The notes below the pieces were generated by a model that was given only the letters and a program-made list of their open reading frames with translations, made no database searches and was not told the DNA's origin. The position numbers were made by a program, and so were the translations under genes. This document shows, in pieces, positions 1-10,130 of a stretch of 64,000 bases of DNA; within the stretch, counting starts at the first letter, position 1, and each line of letters begins with the position of its first letter. The DNA comes from Grifola frondosa (taxonomy: Eukaryota; Basidiomycota; Agaricomycetes; Polyporales; Grifolaceae): positions 1,946,027 through 2,010,026 of the forward strand of contig LUGG01000006.1 of assembly GCA_001683735.1 (NCBI GenBank). The letters are read 5' to 3'.

Positions 1-2021
1 TCGGACAAGACACAGTTGTCGCGGTTCAGTGGCGACAAGCAGGCATGGCCCATTTATCTCAGTCTAGGCAACATATCAAAAGCGACTAGGCGACAACCAA
101 GTAAACATGCCACCATCCTCCTTGGCTACATACCCGTTACAAAGCTCCAATGTTTTTCCACCTCAACTCGCTCGCTGCAGGGCTATCGACTTTTCCATTC
201 ATGTATGCGGTCGATACTTGAACCACTTGTTCAAGCTGGTCGTGACGGTGTCGAGATGGTTTGCACCGACGGTGCTATACGCAGGGTTCATCCCATCGTA
301 GCTGCCTATATCGCCGATCATCCGGAGCAGTGTCTCGTTGTCGGATGTCAGGAGAACCACTGCCCCAAATGTACTGCTGGTCCTACAAGCTTGGGGGATC
401 CGGTGTATTCAACCATGAGAAACCCCGAGGACGTGCTGCGCATCATTGCTGAGGCTGCACGAGGAGAGAAGCCTGCCAAGTTCAAAAGTTATGGACTGCG
501 TCTCATCGAGCCATTTTGGACGGACCTACCTCACTGTGACATCTTCGCGTGCATCACGCCCGATCTCCTTCACCAACTCCACAAGGGTGTCTTCAAAGAT
601 CATACTGTATCCTGGGCTACTGAATGTGTTGCGGGAGGAGCTGCAGAGGTTGATCGTCGATTCCGGGCTTTACCAACACATCCGGACCTGCGCCACTTCA
701 AAAAGGGAATCTCACTGGTTTCACAGTGGACCGGAACGGAATACAAGAACATGGAAAAAGTGTTTCTTGGAGTACTCACCGGTGCTTCTGACCCCGCTGT
801 GCTTCGAGCAGTGCGTGGAGTTCTCGACTTCATTCACTACGCACACTTCGAAGCCCATTCCGATACATCGCTTGCCCGTCTTGGCGATGCGTTGGCTGCG
901 TTCCATGCTAATAAGGAGGTCTTCGTCAAGCATGGTGTACGAGAGCACTTCAACATACCGAAAATCCACTCGACTCAGCACTACCAGGCTTCAATCCGCA
1001 AGCTTGGAACTGCGGACGGCTTCAATACCGAGGGCTCTGAACGACTTCACATCGACTACGCGAAACGAGCGTATGCGTCTACCAACAAGAGAGTGTATAT
1101 TCAGCAGATGACAACCTGGCTAACACGTCAAGAAGCTGTCCACCGTTTCAGCGTTTACTTGCAGTGGGTCGAGTCTCTCCCACGCCATTCCCAATTTGGA
1201 GACGACTCGGACAATGAAGATACCTCCTCCCCTGAACACGATCATGCGAGCCCTCGATACAGCATTGCCAAGGAGCCTGGACTACCGAACACTACTGTGC
1301 TCTCCCTTGAACTCAACTTCGGCTGCAGCAATTTCATACCCACTCTCGAAGACTTTCTACGAACATCTTCTCGCAATCGAACTCTTCCTGCTGCAGCTGA
1401 ACATCTTAGTACTCACACTCAGTTTTCGGTATATAAACGCATGAAGATCTACTTACCGCCTCTTCGTCAAGTCTCTCGGAAACCTACTCAGGACACCATC
1501 CGCGCAATCCCTTCGACGCCTGCGCGACGTCTGAAAAAGGCGACTCCCGCACATTTCGACACAGTATTGGTGCGTCAGACTCCTGGAGACTATGAGTGTG
1601 ACTCGGATAACCCCCTCGATGGTGTGTTCATTTACCTTGGCTTACCTTAGTGTCATTTACTAATATTGATCCAGATTTGTGTGTCGCTCGAGTGCGAGCC
1701 ATATTCCAGTTGCCGGAGGCTTATGGCGCTCAGTTCAAACACCCGCTTGCGTTCGTTGAGTGGTTTACTCCCTTCCGCACTCCTGACTCGGACACAGGCA
1801 TGTATAAAGTCTCACATTCTTCGCGAAGCCACAGACGTCGGGTCTCCATTATTCCTGTGACACAGATAGAGCGTAGTTGTCATTTACTTCCAATATGGGG
1901 AAAGCAGATGGAACGCTCATGGAGATCTGAAGATGTACTTGACCAGTGTAAGCGGTTTTATGTAAATCCGTATTTGCGACACCACGATTTCATATTATTC
2001 CGGTATCTACTACCAAATTGA
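1..2021 (+). CDS. Plavaka-type DNA transposase, 5' truncated by the window edge
   Basis: The frame is open from base 1, so the N terminus lies outside the window. I recognise the Agaricomycete Plavaka transposase by its conserved segments: WPIYLSLGNI near the left edge, a NHCPKC zinc-ligand-like knuckle near 350-385, DLLHQLHKGVFKDH near 560-600, GSERLHIDYAKRAY near 1035-1075 and a C terminus ending in NPYLRHHDFILFR. A 53-nt intron at 1622-1674 (GT...AG with a CTAAT branch-like box) joins the first long frame to the last 115 codons and gives LDD-LCVARVRAIF, as expected for the family. The family is thought to move DNA by cut and paste. No premature stop is visible in the part present. Left end and inverted repeat cannot be seen. 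Confidence 0.85.
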
Positions 2022-2576
2022 ACTTTTGAGTTGACCATTTATTACCGAGACGAGATTGGCTGACGCTGTGGATCTGGAAACCAGGTAACACTAAGTGCTT
2101 TACAACCGAGACTACAGCTGTGTATATTGTGGAGCACCGGCACTATTGAAGCTACCTAGGACTATGAAGCTACAGTGCGTTACTATCGATTCTATTGGTG
2201 CTCGAGAGTCCTTAGCCATAACAATCTGGCTGGGGGATTTTGCTGATGCATCTCACACTGGTTTCAGCTCAATTGCGGTGTTTACGAGAGGCGAATGTGA
2301 TTGAGGATTATAGGAACTTAACTGAAAACACTGCACATAGGAAAAGGATTGGAAAGCTCGAGAAAATCGTAGATACGGTCATCGAACCGTAACAATACAG
2401 GAACAATACGGGAAAGGCGTACCGGACCCGTAGCGTCTCGGCAACTTCCGAACCATGTACGATACGGAGCGTAACCATTTACGAACAGGCCGTACAGCGT
2501 ATTTACGTTACGATTCGGAGCCCTACTACCCGCACATCCTGTCATTGACTTAGTGGCACTATGTCTATCTTAGCAG
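2022..2576. other. Non-coding tail downstream of the Plavaka gene
   Basis: No gene is seen. Bases about 2360-2520 are rich in short direct and inverted copies of TACGG, CCGTA and CGTAAC. Such clusters often mark the subterminal transposase-binding region of cut-and-paste elements, so this may be the right end of the Plavaka element. The exact end and target duplication could not be fixed. Confidence 0.35.
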
Positions 2577-3076
2577 TTGACTTTTTTCCGACACACATTC
2601 CCAGTTCTCAGTGTTGACATCATGGACGTCAGCGGAGAGTCGCAATCCGATATCATAGCGAACATTCTCAAGATGCGACTGGACGAGCGTGGCAAGCCCG
2701 TGCCGAACTCGCACACCCACGAGTTGCAGAATGATATCGAGAAGATGAACGAGCAACGCCAGGGTGGGTACTGTGGCTCATGCTACGGTGGTATCGAGCC
2801 CTCAAGTGGGTGCTGTGAACATGCGAGGACGTGCGCCAGGCGTACGTGAACCGCGGCTGGAGCGTCAGCATCCCAGACTCGATAAAGCAGGTGAAGCAGT
2901 TCCCTTGATAATGATGTCTATGCGTGCCGACACGACACATCTATGGTAGTGTGTGAAAGAGGGCTGGTCGAAAAGTTGAAGGAGCAGGCGTCAGAGGGGC
3001 GCGACGTCTCAGGACAGCTGCGCGTGAATAAAGTGGTGAGCAACATCCATCTCTCATCTGGGCACTCGTCCCGCTG
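2577..3076 (+). pseudogene. Erv46-like ER-Golgi cargo receptor fragment
   Basis: Erv46/ERGIC3 proteins cycle in COPII vesicles between ER and Golgi. This stretch resembles the luminal part of the family: LSVDIMDVSGESQSDI, then MRLDERGKPVP, a cysteine block YCGSCYGGIEP...GCCE at 2770-2820, then in another frame VRQAYVNRGWS at about 2831-2865, and after an intron-like gap LVEKLKEQASEGRDVSG and LRVNKVVSNIHLS up to 3056. The frame breaks after GCCE and the block stops before the conserved C-terminal half and membrane segments. The intron-like spacing shows that the copy was made from DNA, not mRNA. The casein kinase remnant begins within 100 nt on the same strand. Family identity is from memory of the motif order. 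Confidence 0.65.
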
Positions 3077-3139
3077 AAGACAAAAGAGTACGTTCGTCTG
3101 TCAGCACTTCTTGACCCATGTATGTAACGCAAAATACCA

Positions 3140-4797
3140 GACGCTCTCTTCATTCGGTGTCATCTTCGAAGGTAAAGTAACAAGCTGCGCTCTCCCGCCC
3201 AGGGTGGCAGTCTGGCCTGAACGCACATCCGTGCGTGGCAGGCACCAACCTCTTGAACTCGCAGACTGTCGCAATCAGGTTTGTACGCCCGATCTCCGTC
3301 TCGTTGTGCACATCTTGCGCGAGTATACTAACCGTGTGTCCTATTCTGTAGGAACCGAGGAAGGCGGAGGTCCCCCAGCTTCGAGGTGAGTGCTGGTCGT
3401 ATCGTATATTGGCCGGATGTCGTCAGTCTTATTTCAGCATCCTACGTGAGTTGTGTGTCACTGACGGTGAGCTGTTCCAGCTGGAATACCCCAAATATAT
3501 CATTTCGGATAGGAGGGGCTGCACAATATCCTAGTGATCGAACTACTGGGCCCTAGTTTAGAGGACCTGTTCGACATGTGCGGGCGCAAATTCTCGATAA
3601 AGACCGTCTGCATGGCGGCACGCCAGATGGTGAATGTGCCCACGCTCGCCTATCCCGTCTATTCCTGAGCCGCCCGCGTTGCACTCATAGCTCTCCCGGG
3701 TGCAAACGATCCACGATAAGAACCTCATCTACCGCGATATCAAGCCGAACAACATCCTCGTCGGTCGGCCTGGCACGAAGGCGGCTAATGGTCCGTGCTT
3801 CTCATGCCAATCCTCTGCCATGGGGCGAGGTAGTATCGCGACCCCAAGACGAAACAGCATGTTCTGTACCGGGAACGGAAGGGCTTGAGTGGAACCGCCC
3901 GCTACATGAGCATCGACACGCATCTGGGACGAGGTACGTGCTGACGCGCTCGAGTGACTTTGTGGTCGTTGTGCTGCCTTTTGACGCGTCGTGTCTCAGA
4001 ACAGTCTCGGGGGGACGATCTGGAGGCGCTTGGTCACGTATTCATGGATTTCTTACGAGGGAGCTTGCCATGGCAGGGCCTGAAGGTTGCCACTAACAAG
4101 CAGAAATACGAAAAGATTGGGGAGAAGCAGACAACGCCCATAAAAGAGTTGTGTGAAGGTTTTCCAGGTGCGCTCACCATTTCTGGCTATATGCTACATC
4201 ATATCCACGTCTGATCCTGTCTTCATGCAGAGGAATTTGGCATATACCTCAACCTATGTTCGGAAGCTTGGTTTTGAAGACACACCTGATTACGAATTTT
4301 TGCGAGAGCTATTTGCTAAAGTCATGAAGAATAATAATGACGTCGACGACGACGTGGATGATTGGAATCTCCTCAATGGTGAGCATAGTCGCTCATCGCC
4401 GACGAGCGTGCTGTTAATATCTGTGTTTTCCCGTGGGCGATAAGGTGGAAAAGGCTGAGAACTTTCCCTTGTGCGTACTTCTTCCGTACTCCATGTCAAA
4501 CGCAACGTGTTGACCTTATTGTTCCAGGGCCAAAATCAAATTCTTGCACAGATACAGAATACGGGGCCGACCACCCCTGCTGTGCAACAGATCGCCGCGA
4601 GGCCGAAAGGCAAGGTCACGACGATCACGACGTGTGTCCCAGGGCGGGCGGGTCGTCCCTCCCTCTCCTGTGCTCGTTCGGAACGGTTTGAAGCAGCACC
4701 ATCCAACGGCCCTCATCCTAGGCGGTGTAGTTCCCGGGCAGACCACCCCGTTGTCTGTGGCGGCAACACGCAGCGTCGGATGAGCCCCGCTGAATGA
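3140..4797 (+). pseudogene. Casein kinase 1 (YCK/Cki1 type) pseudogene with introns retained
   Basis: The order of kinase blocks is that of membrane-associated fungal CK1: SFGVIFEG (3150), GTNLLNSQTVAI (3240-3278), EPRKAEVPQLR (3355-3385), [23 protein letters not shown] (about 3516-3583), [15 protein letters not shown] (3704-3750), RDPKTKQH (3837), [15 protein letters not shown] (about 3886-3932), [23 protein letters not shown] (about 4016-4085) and FLRELFAKVMKN to DWNLLNG near 4380. Introns separate most blocks. It cannot make a kinase: the glycine loop start is absent, the VAIK lysine region is altered, the DFG segment is lost, and in-frame TAG stops replace Gln at 3510-3512 and probably Tyr at 3831-3833. 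A Q/T-rich tail follows at 4530-4600. It is a decayed DNA-level duplicate of a host gene. Confidence 0.85.
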
Positions 4798-5223
4798 TCA
4801 TGTGAACCACAATGTGCTTGTGTTTACGGGATGTGGACATTGAACTCGAGTAGTTCGCAGACTGCGCCATCTCCATCGTATGCCCGACTTTCTCGCTTGT
4901 TCGTGCGAGTGCTAACAACCGAGTAGGTGGTGGATGGAGATGCGCTCCTGTGCAAGAGCTTGATGGGCGAGCTGTATTATGCCAAGCTGCAGCTCGTGTG
5001 CGTCGCCCGGCATGGCGAGTCTGTTCATGGCGACTTTCTTTGGGCTCTTCCTGTCGAAGATGGCTAACAAGTTCCCGATAGAACTCGATCTTGGCACTAT
5101 CCCCGTCACAATTCGTAGAGCTGCTCTTCGACGTCATCGCCGAACCTCGTGGCAAGGTTTGCGTGATAGTCAGACGGTTGTTGACGGCGCACCTCGGTAA
5201 TGTGGGGAGCATCCGAGACGTGC

Positions 5224-5237
5224 ATCAGCAAAACTCG
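5224..5237 (+). repeat. Left 14-bp terminal inverted repeat
   Basis: ATCAGCAAAACTCG, an exact inverted match to 9257-9270. GTGC precedes it. Confidence 0.75.
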
Positions 5238-5560
5238 GTTTCATCTGAGTTCATCTGAATGTGTCTGAAGTGTCTTAATTCAGACCAAACAGATCTCACA
5301 GCAACATCAGATGGATTCAGACACTTAAGATGGCTCAGAACAAGGTACTGTACTACTACATATCTGCAGTTCAGTCAAGTCCAGAAACATCACAGAGGGG
5401 CCAGAGCCATCAGCCAGTCAGACCAAAAGTTCGGCACTTATACCATAAGATCAGCAAGACATCCTAGACTGTTTAGACCACCAAGAATATTTGTCTGGTC
5501 ACTCTGAGTTGTCTGATCCGAATCAGATCAACCAGAGCTCACAGACTGAAGAAATTAAAA
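5238..5560. repeat. Left subterminal TCTGA-rich region
   Basis: The stretch is dense in CATCTGA, TTCAGAC, GTCTGA and CTCAGA words on both strands. The same words fill 9010-9256 at the other end. The pattern fits a subterminal array of transposase-binding sites. No coding sequence is seen. Confidence 0.5.
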
Positions 5561-5589
5561 CCGAGCACAAAATGAACATTTAAGTAAAA

Positions 5590-7165
5590 GTAAGTGGACC
5601 CAGCTCCGCATCGGCTGCTCGAACATAGTCTGACCAAAGACGGCGGCGCGCAGAGCAGCGGGAGCGGACACGGGCACAGGCACGGGCACGGGGGTCGGAG
5701 TGGGGGTCATGCGCAGCCGCGCGCGCGCCGGGGAGCCCTGCCAGGAACTGGTAGTGCACGGCGAGTGCCCGCGGCGGGTGCTGGAGCGCGTCGTGTTTCG
5801 GCACGCAGACGACCTTTGCCGACGACATGGCCCTCGTTGCGGAGCTGCGGGTCGATGTTCGCGTTCTCGATGACGGACGCGCCACGCACGTCCTCCTCGT
5901 CACTGCTGCTGCTCTCCTCCTCCTTCTCCCGGCACTGCACGATGCTCTGCTCGCGTGCGAGGCCTGGCGGTAAATGGGGTCGAAACCGATTCTGCGTGTA
6001 GTGTCATAGACGGAGAATGTGGGTTTTCCGCACAGGATACGAGCGGGCTGTACTCGTCGCGCCCGCATGCGAGCATGGTGAGCGTCGTGAAGGCCGCGAG
6101 GATCACGAGCATAGTCACGCTCGTATCTGCAGGGATCGTTTGTGCGGTGTGCCCCCTAGCTGGGTCAGGCGGCAAGGAAGGGGTACCACGTAGCCAGTCG
6201 ACGGGCAGAATGGGAGCGAGTCATGATAGGGCATATGAAGGCCGCTGGGGTAAGGCGTCAGCTGGTCGGCGAGGCGCAATCCGGAAGATGAGACGTACCG
6301 GATTTTGTGACGAAGTTTATTGGCCGGCTCATCTTCGTCTGGTCCTGCACGGCGAATGCCATATAGTTCGTGAGTGGTGTGAGCCCTCCGATGAGCCATT
6401 GCCACAGCCAGCCATCATCGTCGCGCAGCCACAGGCCCTGGCTCGACGACGCGCTGACCAGTGTGGTGCTTGCCGTGCGCAAATTGCGTATTGCGCAGGC
6501 GGTGCGGGGCATAGTTGACAGCGAGGAAGAGGAGGTCTGCACGATGTGCAGGCTATAATCTGGGGGTGAAGAACGGGCAGGCGGGAAGGTGAGGTTTGCG
6601 GGCGGGAGCGTGTAGTTTGGGTAGGTCGGGGACGCATATGTGATTGGAGAGAAGGGAGGGGAGAAGGGCAGTGCTTGATTAGATGCGGTACCTCCAAGGA
6701 GGGGATATATATCTGTGATATTGAAATATCCTCTGAGAGACATTCAGTGGCCTTCCTTAGTCCTCTTGCGGAACAGGTACTCACGGACGTCGGAAATACC
6801 GACTTGGAACGATGCCCCCGCGGGCTGTTGTAGATCGCAAGGACGCCGCCATGCGTAGCGGTCCCGTTCCAAGTCCCAACGCCCTCCGCGCCCAGCGAGA
6901 TCTCAAACACACTCGAGTCGTCCACGTCTCCCGGCCCCGGCTGCGAGATGGAGGTGTCGTTCGTCACAAAGAACCGCGGATACTGCCCTGTGGAGCACAC
7001 GGCGACAGAGACATAGAGCGTGCTGATATCCGGGAGGGCAAATGTCGGAGGGGAGGGCAGCGAGGCGGTGGAGAAGTTGTAGGCAGCCACCAGAAGTACT
7101 GGGAACTTCGAAGCGCGCAAGTTCAAACGTTCAAGTTCAACTTTGATTGATACTCTCACGCTCAC
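5590..7165 (-). pseudogene. Mid1-like stretch-activated calcium-channel subunit, broken
   Basis: Mid1 is the fungal plasma-membrane partner of the Cch1 calcium channel. Reading down the minus strand from 7165 one sees FFVTNDTSISQPGPGD (about 6970-6925), GTWNGTATHGGVLAIYN (about 6860-6815), LRDDDGWLWQWLIGGLTPLTNY (about 6440-6370), AFAVQDQTKMSRPINFVTKS (about 6365-6300), SLPFCPSTGYVVPLP (about 6220-6180) and ACGRDEYSPLVSCA (about 6072-6030). These are in family order but in shifting frames, with an intron or deletion near 6750-6810. The downstream cysteine-rich region at 5600-5960 is heavily altered by GC-rich repeats. No frame runs through, so no product is expected. It lies inside the TIR element, divergent from the PKS remnant. 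Confidence 0.7.
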
Positions 7166-7289
7166 TCAGTACTCACCTGTAACACAAGTCTTGGGCTGCA
7201 TCATATACCTCGTTCCCTCCTCCACTCTCCCACCTTTCGTCACGATGACTCCTCCCGCTAGCATCTTGCTGTTTTTTCCAGCGGCCTTA

Positions 7290-8870
7290 GTTCTGCGGGT
7301 CAGCTGCGTGCGACACTCATTACTCAACTTGAGGGCACTCCGCATGATGCACTCGTGCTCGCGGACGTTGCATACGCCAGCACTGCATGGCGCAAGCTCC
7401 TCCGGCACCGCATGGCAGTCACCGGATGCTCCGCCGCGGAGCTCCTCACGAACCTGCATGACGTGCAGACCGCGGCGGTCGTGCCGCAGAAGGGCGGGGA
7501 GCAGGCGAAGGCGTTGTTTGCATTCAGCGGGCAGGGCGGGCAGTACGTCGGGATGGGTGCAGAGCTTGGGAGGAGAGGTGGATGTGGAGAGCGCGGAGGC
7601 ATCCCGGGCGTTCCAGAGCACAGTGTTCGTCCTTGAACATGCGCTTGCATCGCTTTGGATCGAGTGGGGCGTGAAGCCCGGGCCATAGGTGTGTTTCTCC
7701 TTTTTCTGGACTTAGGATCAGGTAGCTTGTGGATGATGCAGTCTTGGTAAGTACGCGGCCCAGGTCACCGCCTGGGTGCTGAAACTGGACGATGCGCTGC
7801 GGCTGGTCGCTGTGCGCGGCCCCGAATTCAAGACTGTCGCAGCGTGCATCGAGATCGGTCCGCACCCCATGATGTTCCCGATGCTGCGCTGCCTCCAGGG
7901 ACACGCGGGTGCACCTCTGCTCCTCCCCTCGCTACGCAAGGATGCCTCCGACTTCGCCGTGCTTTGTGCTGCCCTCGCTGGGCTGTATGCACTGCCCATT
8001 GCCAATGATATCGCGTGGTCTTCAACGCCCTCGCGTCTATCTCGTAGACCTCCCGCTGTATCGTTTCGCCGACACGCGCTATTTGGTGACCTCCGACCGC
8101 AGGCTGCTGCCGCACTCGCTCTGATACTCCCCAAGCCCCGCTTTTCCCTGTTTGACTCCTGTGTTGGCATGCCCTCTGGAGAGGGTGTCGACGGTGTATT
8201 CGAGACACCTATCAGCCAACTGGCGGACCTCGTTGAGGGCCACAAGGTGTCTGGCTTCGCGTTGTGCCCACCCTCGGTTTACCACAAACTCGCATTGGCC
8301 GGCACGCAGCATGTGCTCGAACACCTTGCGCCCATGCCAACGGACGCGGTACTCGACCTCGTCAGGATCACCTACTCGACATGCTCGTCCACTCTCCGTG
8401 TGTCGCGCGCCCGGTACGCATGGACATCACACTCAACGCATCTGGCGAGAGGTAGGCTTACACATTTGGCATCAGCTCATACACTACAGACGGCGAACAC
8501 CAACCATACTGCACGGGCGTCTTCAACAGCTCGTAGCGTGCATTGAAGCTTATGCTCGCAAGCACGATGGTCGAGTGGCGCCGGTAGGCCGTGCTCGACT
8601 CCCGCGCTGCAGAGATGTTCTACATGTGCACAGCGTACGATCTCGTCTTCTCGCGCATCATTGCCTACTCAGTGATCTTCCACAGCGTGAAGTTTACCAC
8701 CATCCAGGCAAACGGGATCAACGTGTATGCGGTTGTGCAGCTGCCTGCGGCCGCTTCCAAGGGTTGCATACGTCGTTCACCCGATCTTCGTGGACATGCT
8801 GCTCCATGTCGTGCGCTCCGTCATCAACTGCAATGCCAGTGCGAATGAGGCATTCATCTGCACGGGACCA
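7290..8870 (+). pseudogene. Non-reducing polyketide synthase remnant (AT to PT domains)
   Basis: The order of blocks matches a fungal non-reducing (orsellinic-type) PKS. The linker and acyltransferase start come first (DVAYASTAWRKLLRHR, then ALFAFSGQGGQYVGMGAELG at about 7510-7570), then FQSTVFVLEHALASLWIEWG (about 7612-7672), then ACIEIGPHPMMFPMLRCL (7840-7895). The product-template domain follows, with SLFDSCVGMP (about 8148), ETPISQLADLVEGHKVSGFA (8200-8260), YHKLALAG (8280), FSRIIAYSVIFHSVKFTTIQ (8648-8708) and HPVFVDMLLHVV (about 8774-8810). The segment that should carry the acyltransferase GHSxG serine is deleted between about 7690 and 7740, and several frame changes are present. The ketosynthase and carrier domains are absent. 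Confidence 0.8.
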
Positions 8871-9009
8871 CAGCATGCTTAGGCGGCCGCTCGTATTGCG
8901 CCGTTGGATGCAAACATACCGTAGCCAACAGGTGGTGCACGTACGTGTTGGAGTACTTTGTGCTGTTGGTGCTGATTGCAGAGGTGCTGTCGGACATTAT
9001 GTAGAAGTA

Positions 9010-9256
9010 GCTAAATTGTCATTTAGGCAGTCTGTAAGCTCTGAGCAGTCTGTATGAAATACATCTTCTCAATGCCATCTGAAATCTGAGCTGTGTCTGG
9101 ACAATTCTGAAGCTCTGAAGCTTCTGCTGAAGACCATCAAGAGGCTTCAGAGCTTTCAGACAATGAGGGCTTATGAAACCTCTGTTATGTCTGGAATGGT
9201 CTGGTGGTTCAGATACTCAGACGAAACAGAGTCATCCAGAGCAAATCAGAGTGTGT
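9010..9256. repeat. Right subterminal TCTGA-rich region
   Basis: It contains many CTCTGA, TTCAGA and GTCTGG words, mirroring 5238-5560. It ends at the right inverted repeat. Confidence 0.5.
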
Positions 9257-9270
9257 CGAGTTTTGCTGAT
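9257..9270 (-). repeat. Right 14-bp terminal inverted repeat
   Basis: CGAGTTTTGCTGAT, an exact complement of the left end, followed by the GTGC duplication at 9271-9274. Confidence 0.75.
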
Positions 9271-9399
9271 GTGCGACGTCGTAGGACCGCCATGGCGGAT
9301 CCTTCGGGGTCGGGCATGACACTAGTAGTGATGCGTTCAGCGTTCCTTCACTACTGTACAACTTGTGCTAGTGGTAGTTTCATCCAGGTATTCCGTTCA

Positions 9400-9790
9400 C
9401 AATACTTTCACAATATTGTTTTGAATATATTTACTTCATCTCTTCTGTGTCGGGTTGCCTAATATCGTAAATAATTTTTAAAATTGCTGGTCACGCGGGT
9501 CACTCAATATGTCTCGCATATCTTTGGGTAAGATATTGTAAAGTCGATGTGACAAATGGTCACACAGCGTTCTCAATATGTTTACAATACTTCGCCACAA
9601 AATATTCAAAATATGTTCAACATATGAGATCATTTTGAATATATTTAAAATGGGATATCTCATGTTAACTGTATCGCATTTACAAGATCTTTATCATATG
9701 ACATGTGTTCACATTGTAAAGATGTTTTCAATATGTTTACAATATTTGAGGTTTGGTTATGGTGAATATATTTAAACTATGTTTAGCATA
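9400..9790. repeat. AT-rich segment built from short related words
   Basis: Variants of CAATATGTTTACAATA and TTGAATATATTTA recur at least four times on one strand, with inverted copies such as AACATATGAG. It could be a decayed MITE or simple AT-rich spacer. Ends and target duplication are not evident, and no gene is seen. Confidence 0.4.
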
Positions 9791-10130
9791 TCTTTACTCC
9801 AGCCTCGTCGGCTGCGTGCTCGTTGAAGGTACGCGGAAGGTTGGGGCTTGAGTTGACGCGGGGCAGGTCGAGCCGCCTCCCCAGCTGAGACGCAGAAAAA
9901 TATTGTAATCTGCATGCAGTGATGGGTGGGATATACATATCCGGCATATATTCCCTTCTCCTATGATCTGGCGGTTCACGCAGTGGCTTGAACAGACTCA
10001 TGATCAAATTAGGGAACAACATCATTCCGGTCTCAACTGAGCCAAACAGAATGCGCAGCTTCCCTCCGCCGTTCGATCTTTCATCCCCACGTGAAAACTG
10101 AAGCTTGTTCACTCGGATATAGCTATCGTC
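9791..10130. other. Upstream region of the BTB gene
   Basis: A minus-strand open frame of about 109 codons crosses this stretch, but its composition is unconvincing and I do not recognise it. It is probably the promoter region of the BTB gene. Confidence 0.3.

Larger units (their letters stand above)
5224..9270. mobile_element. TIR element carrying pieces of two host genes (Pack-type)
   Basis: The ends are a perfect 14-bp inverted repeat, ATCAGCAAAACTCG at 5224-5237 and its complement at 9257-9270, flanked by GTGC on both sides (5220-5223 and 9271-9274). About 300 bp inside each end is packed with TCTGA/TCAGA words. The 4047-bp body has no transposase that I can recognise. It holds a minus-strand Mid1-like gene remnant and a plus-strand PKS remnant in divergent arrangement. 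It therefore looks non-autonomous, like Pack-MULE or Pack-hAT elements that carry host gene fragments. The superfamily is uncertain; 4 bp is not the usual hAT duplication length. Confidence 0.7.
5082..9387 (+). pseudogene. Unidentified gene fragment split by the 5224-9270 element
   Basis: An open frame of about 47 codons at 5082-5223 (LLFDVIAEPRGKVCVIVRRL near 5120-5180) stops exactly at the element. If the element and one copy of its 4-bp duplication are removed, the frame continues at 9275 as RRRRTAMADPSGSGMTLVV and reaches a plausible 5' splice site (CAG|GTATTC) at 9388. I do not recognise the family. Further coding-looking sequence lies at 4925-5040 (CKSLMGELYYAKLQLV). The fragment sits directly behind the CK1 pseudogene on the same strand and may be another captured or decayed host exon. 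Confidence 0.45.

Noticed and set aside
3140..4797. Functional casein kinase gene
   Set aside because: Two in-frame TAG codons, loss of the DFG segment and a damaged ATP-binding region.
5594..6001. Plus-strand GC-rich open frame in the Mid1 region
   Set aside because: It is the opposite-strand shadow of the degenerate Mid1 3' region, with GC-repeat composition.
7290..8870. Functional polyketide synthase gene
   Set aside because: Ketosynthase and carrier domains are absent, the acyltransferase active-site segment is deleted, and several frames are needed.
5216..9278. hAT superfamily assignment with an 8-bp target duplication
   Set aside because: Only GTGC is identical on both sides; the next bases differ, so an 8-bp duplication is not supported.
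9400..9790. AT-rich stretch as a nuclear copy of mitochondrial DNA
   Set aside because: No mitochondrial gene text is seen, and the short repeated words fit a decayed repeat better.
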